DNA of 64,000 bases from Xylocopa sonorina (taxonomy: Eukaryota > Arthropoda > Insecta > Hymenoptera > Apidae). The first letter of the stretch is position 1; every line of letters starts with the position of its first letter. The notes under the pieces are model-generated. The model ran no database searches and was not told the DNA's origin. It saw only the letters and a list, made by a program, of their open reading frames with translations. Where the stretch lies: contig NC_135202.1 of assembly GCF_050948175.1 (NCBI RefSeq), positions 9,052,001-9,116,000 of the forward strand. The letters run 5' to 3'. The position numbers and the translations under genes are program-made. Shown one piece after another: positions 24,286 through 37,248 of the stretch.

Positions 24286-27200
24286 CTGGAACAACGACAA
24301 AATATTTCAGTAACAGAGAAAAATCGTTAAAAAGCAAACAGAAATAATAAAAGACAATTACCATAAACAATTCGAACGTTTATATAATTTATTTGATTAT
24401 TCAGTAATATGTCAGATATTACTTTGTGCTCTGAATCGACAAGTTCAAACGGTCCACGCGTCAATGAATTAACAGTCCCCTAATTACCATAAACGCGAAA
24501 CGAGGAAGGGTCAAAGCGATAAAGCGAGGTGTAATCGCGGCACGGCTCGATAAATCGAGTGTATCGCACCTTTCAGCGTCGGGGCAGGTAGCCGGTCCCC
24601 ACGGGAAATTGCTTGGGAAAGTAGAAATTAGAGGCTCGTTCCCGCTTTGAAGTCGAAGGCCGTCCCTCCGCCTCCGCGAACTTTTCAAGCTGCCACCGCC
24701 GCCGCGTCGAGCTTTGAACTTCGAGACGCCCGAGAGGCAGGGTGACACTTTCAGCGGAATTTTCGAGGCTGTGCAAACTGGCGTGAACGAACAGGGAGGA
24801 AAAAGAATTCTGTTGCGCGAGAATTTTCCACTTCAATTCGAAATTCGCCACGCATCGAAACGGTCGAGTGGAGTTCCCGATCGTTTTTTCGTTGGGGAAA
24901 AAAAAAAAAACGAGAGGGGAAAATAAACCAGGATTTCGAGGGATTTAAGAGCCAATCGCCGCGCAAGAGGCTGGACTCGATGGAATGAATTAAAACCGGA
25001 TCGAATTCCGTGAAACTGGACGCGAAGAGTTCGAGCAGAATCTGTTTAAACCTTTCGCCAGAGAGTTCTTTTATACTCGTTTGCACACTTGAGCAGTTCT
25101 ATTTAATCTTTTTCTTGTATCCCCTTTGGGGATTAGATTTGAGTAGTTTCAATTGCAGTTTTGCAAGAGTGACTTTCAGTGAACATTTTTTAAAGAAGCA
25201 TATAGAGTTGATTGCAATCAATCGTACGATGAATGGTAGAAAAATTGAGCGATATAAGGAAAGGAAGTGATGTTCTCCACTGTTCCTCTTCTTCTCGCGA
25301 CGAAAGTTGGAGGAACTTGAAACTACCCCGGCGGAAACAGGGAACTCTCGAATAAGAACGAAACGAACCGCACGCGTTACGAAATACTGCGACACACGTT
25401 CGACACGGGAACCGGAAATTTCTTATCCCATTCGCGGGGACGCGGTACACAGCCGCGAAACAATGCAAACCACGGAAGGGGATTTCGAAAGTTTCTATCG
25501 CTCTGCGCGGACCCCTCGACGTTCGAGGCTATTCGCGAACTTCCGTGAACGCGTCCCACGAAGAGGAATAAAACCAGCCTTAAAATACTCGAGCATAGAA
25601 CGAGTACGTACAAATGAATTTCCGCCAGTGAAAAACTTGTAATTCTCTCGTGGAATAACTAAATTAAATGGCGACTAAACCGTGAAATCGGACGACCTTG
25701 AGGAACGTGTGAAACATTTTCGCAGCTCGAGCAGAGAAAATTAATTAACTCGAATAACCGAATGAACTGCTTACCATCCGTGTGCAGTGCGACGAGGAGG
25801 GAGCTGGCTACCGGAAGTGGAGCGTCTGACGAGGATGACGCGTCAAGTTTTGGCGAACTTAACGCGTGGAACGTGAGGCTGCAGTCTCGAACGAAATAAC
25901 TCAGAAGACTGCGCCACGGTCCCCTGGCAATTAATGTGTTAATTTCCCGCGGAGTCGAGTGCTCGCGACGAGGGCAGAATTAAAGTTGTCGAATCGAGGG
26001 GGATCCCAAGTGGAACTTCCGGAGTAAGTTTCAGTCGAGACTTACGACTGTTGACTCAACGCCACGTTGCAGGGTAATTTCGTCTTTAACGAGCGAATAC
26101 TTATGGAGCCTTCAGGACACGGTTTATTACCTTTGGGTAATTAGCCTGTCTCGATTAACAAGAAACTATGGATCGATTCGCGAGTGATTACCAGCGGGTA
26201 TTTGGCGTCTATCGATTAGCACGGGACGATTGATTAATTCGTAAGATACCAAACGACCAAGTTATATCACCCTCGAGTGTCTCGACTCTCTTAATTGCTA
26301 CGAATTGATACATTAACAAGTTCTGATCCGTTTGAAATTATCACGTTCGAACTATGATCGCGTTTCTTGCGCTATTTGCGTAAGTGGAAAATTTGACGAT
26401 GGAAAAAGAAAGTAAGAAGAGTTCGTGGCACGTTTCAAACGACCTTTAAGAGAGAGTCAGAAGAGGGTAGTCAAGATGATTTATCTTGGAGCATCCTCGA
26501 ATCGGTTCAGACGAAAGGATGCTCGGCCAAAGGATCTAAGGAGTCGCGTGTGTACGTGTACTGGTACCAGGGCATCGTGATCGAGTGGTGGTTTGACGAC
26601 TCGCGGGAAATTGGAAAAGTTAGCTCTTATCGAGCTGGCCACTGGACCGACGAAAATACTTTACTGGACATTGGGAAACACCGCGGACGGGAACGGGCTG
26701 GGGATTTCGATTTCACGGGCCCATAATCGTCCTCTGATAATTCCTGTGGGCACGTCGTTCGATGAAAACGTTGCGAACGATCTATCGTTCCACTTACGCG
26801 TTTGCCTTTTACATTTTACATGTAGCAAACGAAAGTTCAGATATATTCATAGTATCTAAGGCAATACGTGTCGATGGACCCTAACGTTTCAATTTTTACT
26901 AATCTACATGTATATAAATGATTACAAGAAATTTAATGGTTAGAAAGATTGATGTTATCTCGAAGTAGTGTAAAGTGTGAACGATTCAGAGTGTTTGCGA
27001 ACGGATATGCATGGACGACAGGATGTTTAGAACGAAATAAATAGAGTGACTGTGTGCGATTGGGTTCGAGAGGTCGAGGTGCGAAAGAAGAGTGTTTGGA
27101 ACCGAGCGACAGGATCCTCTGAGAATGATAAAGATGGTGTGGACGTGATCGCCAGTATCTGAAGAATGCATGGAGAACAGAGTAAATCTGAGGAGCAAAA

Positions 27201-28781
27201 GAGGAAGCATTCAGCAAGAAGCGACCAAGTAAAGATCAGAGTTTAGAACGAGTTACGAAAATGTAAAAATCGAGGAGTATTTTGCGAATAGCGAGCGAAT
27301 TAAAGTAGAGCGTCCAGTAACTAAGTCTATTAATTAATAAGGTACATATTTATTAATCAACAACAGCGAAGATTCGTTTCTCCTCACAGCTGATTTTCTT
27401 ACAATTTTCAGAGCTCGTCCGAGATTGTGAAATTTGTTCCAGCAGTAACTCTCGTTGGCTAAATAAATTCAGTGCCAAGCTTTAAAAGGAGAAGTTGCGA
27501 ATCGTTTGAGAGAAGTTACGCGATATAATAGCCAGTGGTGTCAAACTGTTAACCGGTGATAGTTCCGCTTGGAAATGTACGGGCGTAATTACGGGCTGTT
27601 TCGCGAGGGAGGCCCGAGCAGTCGTTGTCCGGAACCGCTTGCCCCAGAAGTTCGAATGAAGTATTGATCAGTGGGCCTCGAGTTATGCTACCGACTAGTT
27701 GAATACTTTGATGGAGTTACGTTGACGATCACGACCGTTCAAGCTATCTCCAGTTAACCTCGACTGGCGAAACGCGCTCGCGTCTGACCAACCGCTGACC
27801 CATACTACTTAAACCGCTGAATCGATCGATCTCGACAGGCTTTTCGTGGCTATTACTTTCTGCTCTTTTCGTGAAAATTGCTGACAATAATTGCGAGTGT
27901 AGAATCTTCATAAAACGATCAAAAAATATTATAAATTTGTAGGCAAGGATAATGTTTTGAAGAAAGTATAAAATCATTGCTACTGAGAGAATTGAGGCTA
28001 TTGGCGAGTGAAATAAGAGATGAAAAAGATGGAAATAGTTTCACACTTTGGAAGTTGGGCAACGTTCGGTTCGTCAGTTCGCAAACAGATTCGAAATGGT
28101 CGCCATCGGTTTAAATACCAGCCGCTGGGTGTTGCGCGATAGCATCTAATGGCAGTGATGGGAACCGCAGTGAAATAGAGGACGTTTACAATGATCATAA
28201 ATCAGTTAAGCGAAATTGAGTGTGTCAGCTGCCTGTAACACTACACACTATTTACTCTCAACTGTCCCCACGCAATGAAATGCAATATTTTCCAACCGAT
28301 TAACTGAATTTCCTCATTGTATAAACTGTCGTCGCTAAACAGATCCATAGAACCAAAAAGAAGTCTTTCACTGGGAAAATAACTCCTCTACCATTCAACT
28401 ATTAATCTCAACGATCGTTTCTCTTCTAATTAATTCATCTATGAAACCATCGCGATAACCAATCGTTCGTTGCACTCACCTCGAACTTAATTCAAAGCGA
28501 GACTTTGAACGAGGGTATAAATGGATGTCGATTATCTGGTCGGCAAGTATTTACGACGAAACGAAACGAACGAGAGGGGACACGTCGCTTCATCGAGGTT
28601 ATCGTTAAAAATGCGCGGCGGAAACGAGCGCCAGAGGGTGGAGGGTGCGAAAGAGGGTAGGCGGTTGGTAAATCAAGCGGCCCAACGGCCAGAGGGACAA
28701 GATATACCGATCCGTCCGCTGGTAATTTACAAGCGATATTTTTTCGAACCGCTGGGAAGATGGGAATTTTTGCCGCGCTTT

Positions 28782-29210
28782 CTACCAGAGCTTGTTTCGT
28801 TTTTCCACGACTGGTGGCGAAATATCACGAGCCACCCGCCTCGACGATGGCTTTCCAATTATTACGCTGGTTTCAGGAATTTTTATGTCGCGCTGCAAAT
28901 CCTGATCCACCCTGTGGCTATCATTCGTCGTGAGATTATTTTGTTTTAGCGAAGCACAAGGGTTGATCACGGTTTCGAGATAACACAAGGGTGCGTCGTT
29001 GATGCAATTTTCGCCAGTTTCACACGATAAATAGAAGGCAGCGTCGTAAATCTCTGGGTCTCCGAAGGGCGGGCTGGAAACTAGTTTCGAACAGTTCTTG
29101 GAAACCGATACATCGGATGCGAGGTCTGGCTGACGGAAACTTCCTGTCGAAAGCAAAGTTTCGTCTATTGGACAATTGGTTTCGATGCATCCTCTTACTC
29201 GAGGGAAGGG
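28782..29210 (-). CDS. Unrecognised cysteine-containing open frame, possible unidentified exon
   Basis: The frame is open on the minus strand from just after a stop at 29213-29211 to a stop at 28782. The first 80 or so residues have seven cysteines and few Arg/Ser, unlike chance frames here. They include Gly-Cys-Ile-Glu-Thr-Asn-Cys, Gly-Asp-Pro-Glu-Ile-Tyr, and Cys-Glu-Thr-Gly-Glu-Asn-Cys followed by Leu-Cys-Tyr and Asn-Pro-Cys. An acceptor-like pyrimidine run ending CGAGTAAGAG lies at the start, but I see no strong donor. It is on the same strand as the host gene, inside its intron 1. It could be an exon of a nested gene, an alternative exon, or chance. I recognise no family. Confidence 0.22.
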   Translation of the reverse strand, partial: PFPRVRGCIETNCPIDETLLSTGSFRQPDLASDVSVSKNCSKLVSSPPFGDPEIYDAAFYLSCETGENCINDAPLCYLETVINPCASLKQNNLTTNDSHRVDQDLQRDIKIPETSVIIGKPSSRRVARDISPPVVEKRNKLW

Positions 29211-32200
29211 TTAACCGTGTAATTCGAAAGGGACTGAGAGAGGATACGATGTATACCTTACACGTTACACTCGTGTATACTGATTCGTTGTAAAATATTA
29301 TTTCTGCATATTGATGATCAGTAAGAAGCAGTAAAAAGTAAATCCTCTCGCTGCACGCGATTCTAGAAGCTACATGCAGTGTGCACGAGAAGTTCGCTCG
29401 TGCGGAGAACAGTTTGCGACTAATTTGAGGTTGCCAAGTTAGACGAGAAGAGGCTTATGTCGAGGAAATACTTGTGAGAAGGTAAACGTGACAGCGAAAC
29501 CCGGTGGCGGAAGTGGCTGAGGTTCTTGTCTCGCGTGAAATTGTTCTGAATTCGAGGCTTGGTGCGACGATACTCTTCCTGTCATTTCCACTAATCTTCT
29601 GCGAGACTAAATTAACACATTCGCGAAGATTTACAAAAATGTACAACAGTCGAAAGAATATTTGTATCGAATTCGAAGAAGAAACTTAAGAATTGCTCCA
29701 TCGAGAGCATCGCGAGAAACAACCCCCTCGCAAAACTGCTAAAAATTGGAAGAAGAAATTCCACGGTGTCGAAAGTCGAAGGAAGGATCGATCCTTTCGA
29801 AGCGCCACGGGGAGGAATTTCAGGACGAAGGCGGGTTGAATTCCGCGGGTAGGAATTCGGGACTGCCGAAATTCTTTGTACTTCCTCCTCCACCCTGCGA
29901 GAATTCGTACTGGGCGCGTCGAGCGCCGGTTCTAATGAAGAAGCATCGCCCCGTTGGCTTCATTAGAATCGAAACCCGGCTGGCGGTGCACGGTGGGCCA
30001 CGTTTCATCCCCGACGGGGATTTACTCGCTCGTTGTCTCGTGTTTTCGAATCCGTGGGAGGTCCGCAGGAAATTTTAGGGGTTGATATTTCCGCTCGTGG
30101 CTGAGCTTCTTGTTACGCTGGAGATATTTCGTGGTTGGTTTGTGTTATGAATTGAGAAAGCTTTCTATAATTCAGAGACGATCTTTGTGTGACACGAGAG
30201 CCTCTAATTATGGAAATTTCAAAGTGTACATCGAATTTCAAGGTACAATCTCAACGATTTGTCTCACGGATATTTTGAGTTGACGAATTCGCTGCTACGA
30301 GAGAGGAATAGGTTCGCTCAATTTCGCTAATTTCTTAATTAAAGGTAACACACGAAACACCCTGGCTGGCAATTAAACTAAAAGGTGTAATAACCAGAGA
30401 AGTAAGTGTTTTCCTGTTCACCGTTGTTCCTCCCCTCCCAGGTTATGCCTTTCATTATCGTAAAACATTTCACGGCTTGCGTTAAAGTTTTATGGAAGCC
30501 GAGTAATGAATTTATAAAAAGGAGACACGCTCGATGGAAATCGTTACGTCCCGTCGGAAGATGTAAAAGTTCGCGGTAACGCTCTCGATGAGAAAGACGA
30601 GCGCTACGTCGGCGGGAGCGAGGGGGTTGCTAATAATTTCTGAATCGCTGGCAAGTAATCCGAGCGAAAGTTGCGGCTCGCTTGAAAGCTACCAAGTCAC
30701 TGGGGAACGCGGTCCATTTGGGAGTCTATCAGAAGTTCTTATTCTTTGATAGCTTTCGAGTAACCTGAAAACACTGTCAGAACTGCCTGGCGAGTCCGCA
30801 GAGCAGCCTTGTCGTTTTAATTGCCGCCTGACAAAGAGATTCTTCCAAGCGACGTGATACGAATATGCGCGAAGCGATAAGAACACGTCGATCGTGTGTA
30901 AAGTAATTGATTGTAGGGCATAAAAATTGTCGAGTGTTTTGAATCATGATAAACGTAGTATTTAAAATTCATTTTAGAACCAAGACTCTAATTCGTGCAC
31001 TATCACGCAACAGTTCGCGTTCTTTGCGAAGTTTCTCGAAACTCGGTTAATCTAGCGACGATAACAATTAAAACTTCCGACGTTAGTACGCGAACCGGGT
31101 ATTCAATCAGTCCAACGAGCGATGTGTTAGCTCGTAACTTAAACCGTTAGACGTTCGAGAAACCTTGTGTCGTCCACTAAATTCACGACTTCTACCAAAC
31201 TGAACTAAACGAACAACATAATCCCCAAAAGGTAGCTAAAAGAATATCCAAACGCGATCTAACAGCGCAACGAAGTCTCGCAAAAGTATCGAACCTCGAT
31301 GCCACTCGACAACCCCTAAGCTAATACGAAATTCAGCAGCACGTCTCGATGCGAACAGCCATGAATCGTTCAGAACGCGAATGCCAATGCGCACGAGGCA
31401 CGATTGTCAAGAAGGGTCGACGAGTGGCCTTCGTATGGCAGCAGCCCCCGAAGGAAGGCTAGCGAAGCGACGTTCTCGCCTGGATCCAGATTAGTCACGG
31501 AGCCGCCTTGGGCAGACGCGTGGTCCAATCGCGTTCATTTCTTCGCCTACGAGCCCGCATTCTGCTTCGAGGATCCTCGAGGACCGAGTGCTCCACTGCT
31601 TAGCCAGCTAATTACCTATCTGGGTTTATTACGCCGCCAGCCATCTCGGTTTGTCTTCTTTTATTCCAGCCGCCTCGCAGGGGGTAGGGGGATGAAAAGT
31701 GTTCGAGGATGACGCAGAATGGGATTGGCAGCGAGGAATCGACGCCTTGGACGACACTTGACACCGTTCCGAGTGCTACACGGGAATCGAAAGCTACGTC
31801 ATCCGAGTGACGTCCGATAGTGAACGACTTGCACCCCTGCGGCGCTTTGGATCCTCCTCAAGGTCTTCGCGGAAGTCCATTGTACGTGCGATCGATAGTT
31901 CTGTGGTATTGGATATGATTGTCGAATAGAGAAATTTATTTTATCGTTGACACGCGCAATCATATTTTCCACCTTAACTAATCCAAAACCCTCCACTGAT
32001 CCGTCTAACAGCAGACAGAACCAAATCCACGAAAATCACCGTCAGACCATACGCGAACCGTATCCACTGCCACGCTTGGACCGCATCCCATCTGCTAACC
32101 TCGTTCTTCCTGGTCACCGTGCGACCACATCCATCCTTTACCCGCTGCCACGACAAGCTGCTCGAAACGTGTGTCCTCCACCTAATTGCGATGCCCACTA

Positions 32201-32760
32201 TTATCACAGTCAACGAGACCATTCACGGACCAGCGAACAGTCGAGATTCGTGTCTCCTTTCTCAACGTAAGGCTCGAGTCATTCGTTGACTCGTTTTCAG
32301 AAATGTGACACTTGAAACGCTGCTTCTTTCTGTTAAAGACAGCAGCTAGGCTAGACAGTCGTATTTTCGCGAGCGAATTCCGCTCAGGCGGACAAGAAGC
32401 GGGATGCCAGGGTGCGACGGTGCATTGCACGCGCGCGCTGGCGTATCCTGGCCCTCGTGAGATCGCATAGCGCCCCTGCATAGTGGTCATTGCGGTGGCG
32501 CGATGCTATGCGATGCTGCATGCACGAGCCTAGGGTGCTCGACGGGGAATCTAAGAATGGAATTCTAACTTGGGACACGGGATTCCGCGAGCTGCGGGGA
32601 CGCTATGGAGATTGCGGACGGCCGAAATTGCGGATCGACGATCGCGGCACGGATGATGGCTTCGTTGCACGGAGGAACCGGATGGTCTTCCACGCGAGTC
32701 TAACTAGGCTGGACTCGAATCGAACGAACTATAAAGTGGGACGTGAGTGATCGTCTACTT

Positions 32761-33050
32761 TGTACAATAAAATGTGATTAAAGTGGGAGGGGGATGGATA
32801 AATGATGTAACGATAAAGGGACAAAGGGCTTGGATCGCTACGAATGTGACATAATATAGTGAAATAAATATAGAGTGGATGTAGAATAGAGGTGGAGTGA
32901 AGTAAAAGAGAAATGAAGATTGAATGGGGCTGGAGTGACAGGGACAGGAAAGCCAGGATGAAAGAGTAGAATATAGAAGAGAATGAGGGAAAAGTGGAAC
33001 GGTGACTATGAAGTAGAATGAATAGATAAATGTAATAGACTAGAGTATGG
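32761..33050 (+). other. C-depleted, purine-rich stretch
   Basis: By my count only about 16 of these 290 plus-strand bases are C. The segment is rich in AGTAGAAT, GAATAGA and GGATG-like strings, suggesting a decayed short tandem repeat. On the transcript strand it is G-poor and pyrimidine-rich. No reading frame of note. Confidence 0.65.
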
Positions 33051-34084
33051 ATTCGTTTGAATAGCTGGACCTTTTCGTGTCCTTTGTGACTTTCAAATAA
33101 ATTTCTTCTCGAATTAAATGTGATATTGATGCAGTTAAATTTCGCCTGGGAAGCGTCAGCGATTTGAACGCGTCGAAAGAAAATCGCATAAGCGAATACC
33201 TTCCTCGATATCGTCGGAACAATTGCCTCTCTTTTTCGCAGGAAATTTCCGCGAGAGCGTCCGCGTTTTCCAGCGCGAACTGGATGTTAATAATCTCGTT
33301 AGCACGGCTGAGGGGGGGCGGGCATTGAAATCCATCGAGACGAAATAATCGAGCCGCCTCTCCTTTACCAAGCTTAACAAAATAACAATTCGTTTCGATG
33401 GGATAGACAGTCACGGTGTGTTTCAGCGCGAGTAATTTGAATAAACGGGAATCGAGCACGCTGCGCCACCTCGCGTTTCCTCCCCTTCTCTCTCTCTCTC
33501 GCCCTGCCTCGACATACTAACTGAAATTAGTTCTGCTAGATAAACTTCCGAGTTGCCTCTCTGAAAGTGCAGGAACTTTCTGCGTGGCTACCAACGATAC
33601 GCTTCGAAAAGTCACGCGGTACCCTGTCTGAAATAATTCAGATATAGACGCCAAATGGAGAACGGAAATTGCTATCATTTTTATGGCACTCGTTCCTTGT
33701 TCGACGCTGCCGCGAACGAATGAAAATGTACGATGAAACATGGACTCTAACTGAGAGCTTTTGTTTAATATAAATAATTTTATTTGAAATGCAAAATGGT
33801 AACTTTGGCGAGAGTTAAAGGACGGAGAGTGAACTTTCTCCATGAATATGAAAATTGGGGACAAAGTGTGATAAAAATATGAGCGAAACAAAAACGCGTT
33901 ACAGAAAGTTTCGACAAAATTCAGTCTCAGTTCCGTAACAGTTCATCCTGATTAATAAACAAGATTGTCAAGTTCCCCATCAGTTACTCATGTAAAATTG
34001 TTTCCAAGTCCCATTTCTTTGAACTTTAAGCTCCTCCTCTTTACCTAATTCAATTCCATTCATTGAATTTTAAATTGCTTGCGA

Positions 34085-34110
34085 TCTCTCTCTCTCTCTC
34101 CCTCTCTCTT
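34085..34110 (+). repeat. CT microsatellite
   Basis: Imperfect CT repeat of about 26 bases; a second CT run is at 33486-33500. Confidence 0.9.
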
Positions 34111-36896
34111 TATCATCCTCTTAAAACTACTCACAATTCACCGAACTACGTGCGCCGACCGCGAACTACGAACAAATTCCCTCCCCCTAAAGCGCCTCTC
34201 AATTATTCCTCCGCATTTTTCGCAACATTGTTCCGCGAAAATCAAACTTCCCCCCAGGTGTGTCGCACATTTCTCCGGAAAAGAATTTCGTAATCAAAAC
34301 TGGGAGATACCAGGACCGCTGGAGCCACGAGGAAAAATCGCTTTGATCGCTAACGACGAAAAAAAGTTGGACGAGAGTTCGAGTATCGCGCGAAGCTTCA
34401 AAGAACAATATTGGTACCCATTAAACTGCTGTACGAACGCTGAGGACGTTAATGTCCACTCTCCAATTAGGAAAAAAGGAGAAAAAAAAAAAAAAAGAAA
34501 CAACAACTCCACAAACTTTTTCCCTTTCCACCCTCGATCGTATCCTTTCACGGACGTCCTCGAACCCCCTCGAATCCTCACCCTTCGCGACGATTGTAAA
34601 CACGGCTGGCCGTCCCCCGCGCTGATTCATATTTCGAAATCGCATTGTCCACTCTGGGCTGGCGAGGGACGGAAACCGAGGACGGAGGGGACGTCGCGCA
34701 TAGTCTCAGGGGGTGTAGAAATGGGAGCGGAGAGATATTTTCTGCAAAGCGGAGGCCGGTGCCGGCGCAGAGGGTGCATTCACTATTCACCAATCTGGGT
34801 CAGTTTGCCCAACCCAGCCGAGGTCTCGAGCCTCCGCTTGCGAAATCCCGCCGTCCGCCGCGGCCAAACCCACCCCCAATCCCCCTTTTCGGGAGTCGCC
34901 GCCCCAACGATGCGGCCTAACGATGTTTTTGTTCGCCTGGCGAACGGTTGTTCGTCCCGTACGAACGCGTTTCCGCCGGATTCTCCCATCTGTACTCGTC
35001 TGATCGTAGACAGAGGGGTTGGACATGCGGGGAGGATGCTGGAGGGATTTTTGTTGGGCTCGAAACTTTTCGTTTAACGCGAGACAATGCGAGCGAAGGG
35101 GGTGTGGATGGATCAGACCGATCGTGGACCTGCATTAAGGATAATGGGAATTATTTTGGCACGTCCTTGCGTTTAGAAACTCGTACGATGTTAATCGACT
35201 GGTAAAGAAACTGCGACTGCGCACTTTTTCGTAGTTTGGAAAGGATACGCAGTTACGATTGCTACCAGAAAATCCAGCTATTGCTTCCCCAATCCTTCTC
35301 ATCGAATCGTGACATTTTTCCCTGGATCCAACCTCAAAGGGGGCGAACAGTTCCTCCAGCCGAGTCTTTCAGCTGGAATCGAGGCACGTGAGTCGAAACT
35401 CGAAGGATCGCGTAATCAAATCTCACGGTCGTCTCGCGAAATCACCTAAGACGGTCGGTGGATTCGTGGAAACGAGGCTGCCGTAACGGAGTGAAATGTC
35501 AGAGGGAACGGTGACGAGGGGAACACAACGAGGTTCGCGATACGCCTCGTCGCTCGTGGTCCGCGAAACGTAACCCTTGAGAGAGAGAAACAGGAGGTAG
35601 AAATTGGTTCAACGATATTTCCGTGGGATGAGCCGCTGACGACGTCGAAGAACCGACGAGAATTCGTCTGGATGAGAATATGCGGACGAATTCCCTTGCC
35701 TTTTTTTCGATACTGTAAATCTGTGACGAAATGCATGGAACTGGTGGTAATTCGTTATCTTTTGTGCAATGGTTGGTGATGATTTAATTGAATGTAGAAC
35801 GCTCGAAGGGTGCCTCGTTCAGGGTGAAAAGCGGAAGGAATGACGGGGCGGAGAACTTGTTTTTCAATTTGAATTTTTCCTTTGTAAGTGAGAAGAGGAG
35901 GGTCGCTCGCAGGATGAGACGCGAAAATTTCGAACGTACGTGTATGCGAAATTCAGAAATTCTTTAATAATTCGAGCGGGCTGGAAACAAACTCCGTAAC
36001 AATCTTATTCCCGACAGCAAACTGGGAATAATGAAATTCCTGACATTTACTCGGGGACAATGGGCTGAATTCTTATCTGCAGCCGGGTATCCTCGAGTTT
36101 CCCGGTGCGCGCTGTTGACATTTCACCTCCGCTCCGTGACCAGAGGGAAACGCTGATAACGCGGACGATGTGAATTAAGAAAGATAAATATAATCGAGCC
36201 ACACTCGTGGAACGTCGAGCGGTGGGGATCATCGTTGGCCCTGGCTAGGGGATTTAATTAATTAACGAAGAAAAAGAGCAGGAAGAAAGAGAGCGGTTCT
36301 AGACGTTGTTGAACTTGGTCCCTCTCGTTGGAAGGGGAAATTTCATCGGGTAAAGTGTAACTGTTCTCGTGTGACGCTGAGATCTCTCGGATGGAGAGAA
36401 TCGTGACGAGGATTTTTTTGTCTGAAATCTTTCTAACGTTTTCTCTCGAAATGCTTCGATCAAGGGGAGGATTAAAGTTCAGAAGGTGAAAAATCCGTGT
36501 AGCCATCGCGTGGAGGAGAAAATTGCAGCGTTTAAAGCGGGCAATCGATGCGTGAAGCTTCTCCCTGTTAACAAACTGCCACTGAACGAACTGGAAGGGT
36601 TAAGGGTATTAACTAATTACCCCGAGTGCTGTTCCCGCGAACTAAAAGGCCATCAAGCGGCCGAGCGATACCGCGATACCGGTAAAATTAAACCCGTCGA
36701 TGGGAAAAGAAGACGGAGAGCACCTAAGCTCGTTCACACGTGGCGAATCACGTAGCTCGTGATCGTTTTCATCCCTTCATTTTAACCGTCTCGAGATGTC
36801 TTTGTCTTCGAGATTAAACATTCTGTAATACGCGTTTCATTCATTCGAAATGTTAGAGATTGCACGAGAGCGTGATATTTATTAAATTTTCAACTG

Positions 36897-36980
36897 GCGA
36901 ATTAATTACTGAATTCCTTCGAAATTTTCAGCGAGCAGTAAGTAGCGGATTAATTGCTGAATTCCTTCGAAGTTTCGCAG
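36897..36980. repeat. Short tandem duplication, 48-bp unit
   Basis: ATTAATTACTGAATTCCTTC at 36901 recurs as ATTAATTGCTGAATTCCTTC at 36949. Confidence 0.75.
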
Positions 36981-37233
36981 GCAAGAGAGAGAAAAAGAAA
37001 TTCCAGGAGTAATTCCCATCACCCGTGGCCGCAAGTGCCCTGAAACGATTATCCATTCGATCGTGATAAACACCAACCCACCCCCCTCAATCCCCTACCA
37101 ATCGATTGAAACGAGCCCTCCTATCCAATCACCGCGTGGGCGCGCAAGGAAAATCCATTGAATCCATTTATATCTGAAATTCATACTTCACCGCCATCAA
37201 GTCTGCGACTTCTTTCATAGAGAAATACAATAT

Positions 37234-37248
37234 TTCTTCTTCTTCTTC
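37234..37248 (+). repeat. TTC microsatellite
   Basis: Five TTC units followed by a short A run. Confidence 0.85.

Larger units (their letters stand above)
24286..36000 (-). other. Intron 1 of the Ly6-family gene, exon-2-proximal third
   Basis: This is the 3' part of a 38,847-base phase-1 intron (24286-63132). It ends at the acceptor TTGTTCCAG of exon 2. Contents seen: a cysteine-containing open frame at 28782-29210, a C-depleted stretch at 32761-33050, and CT microsatellites at 33486-33500 and 34085-34110. A 15-base A tract at about 34482-34496 interrupts the long plus-strand frame at 34079-35077. No other exon, RNA gene or transposon relic could be supported. Confidence 0.6.

Noticed and set aside
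26593..26859. 88-codon plus-strand frame with fairly protein-like composition
   Set aside because: No domain, no signal peptide and no supporting splice or promoter signals.
34079..35077. 332-codon plus-strand open frame
   Set aside because: It starts in a CT microsatellite and crosses a 15-base A tract. It has no domain, signal or conserved-looking stretch, and other frames are open over the same bases. It is probably chance in GC-rich DNA.
36486..36755. 89-codon plus-strand frame with a protein-like Lys/Glu/Leu composition
   Set aside because: No recognised family, no splice context, and it contains typical AT-rich intron strings (TTAACTAATTA).
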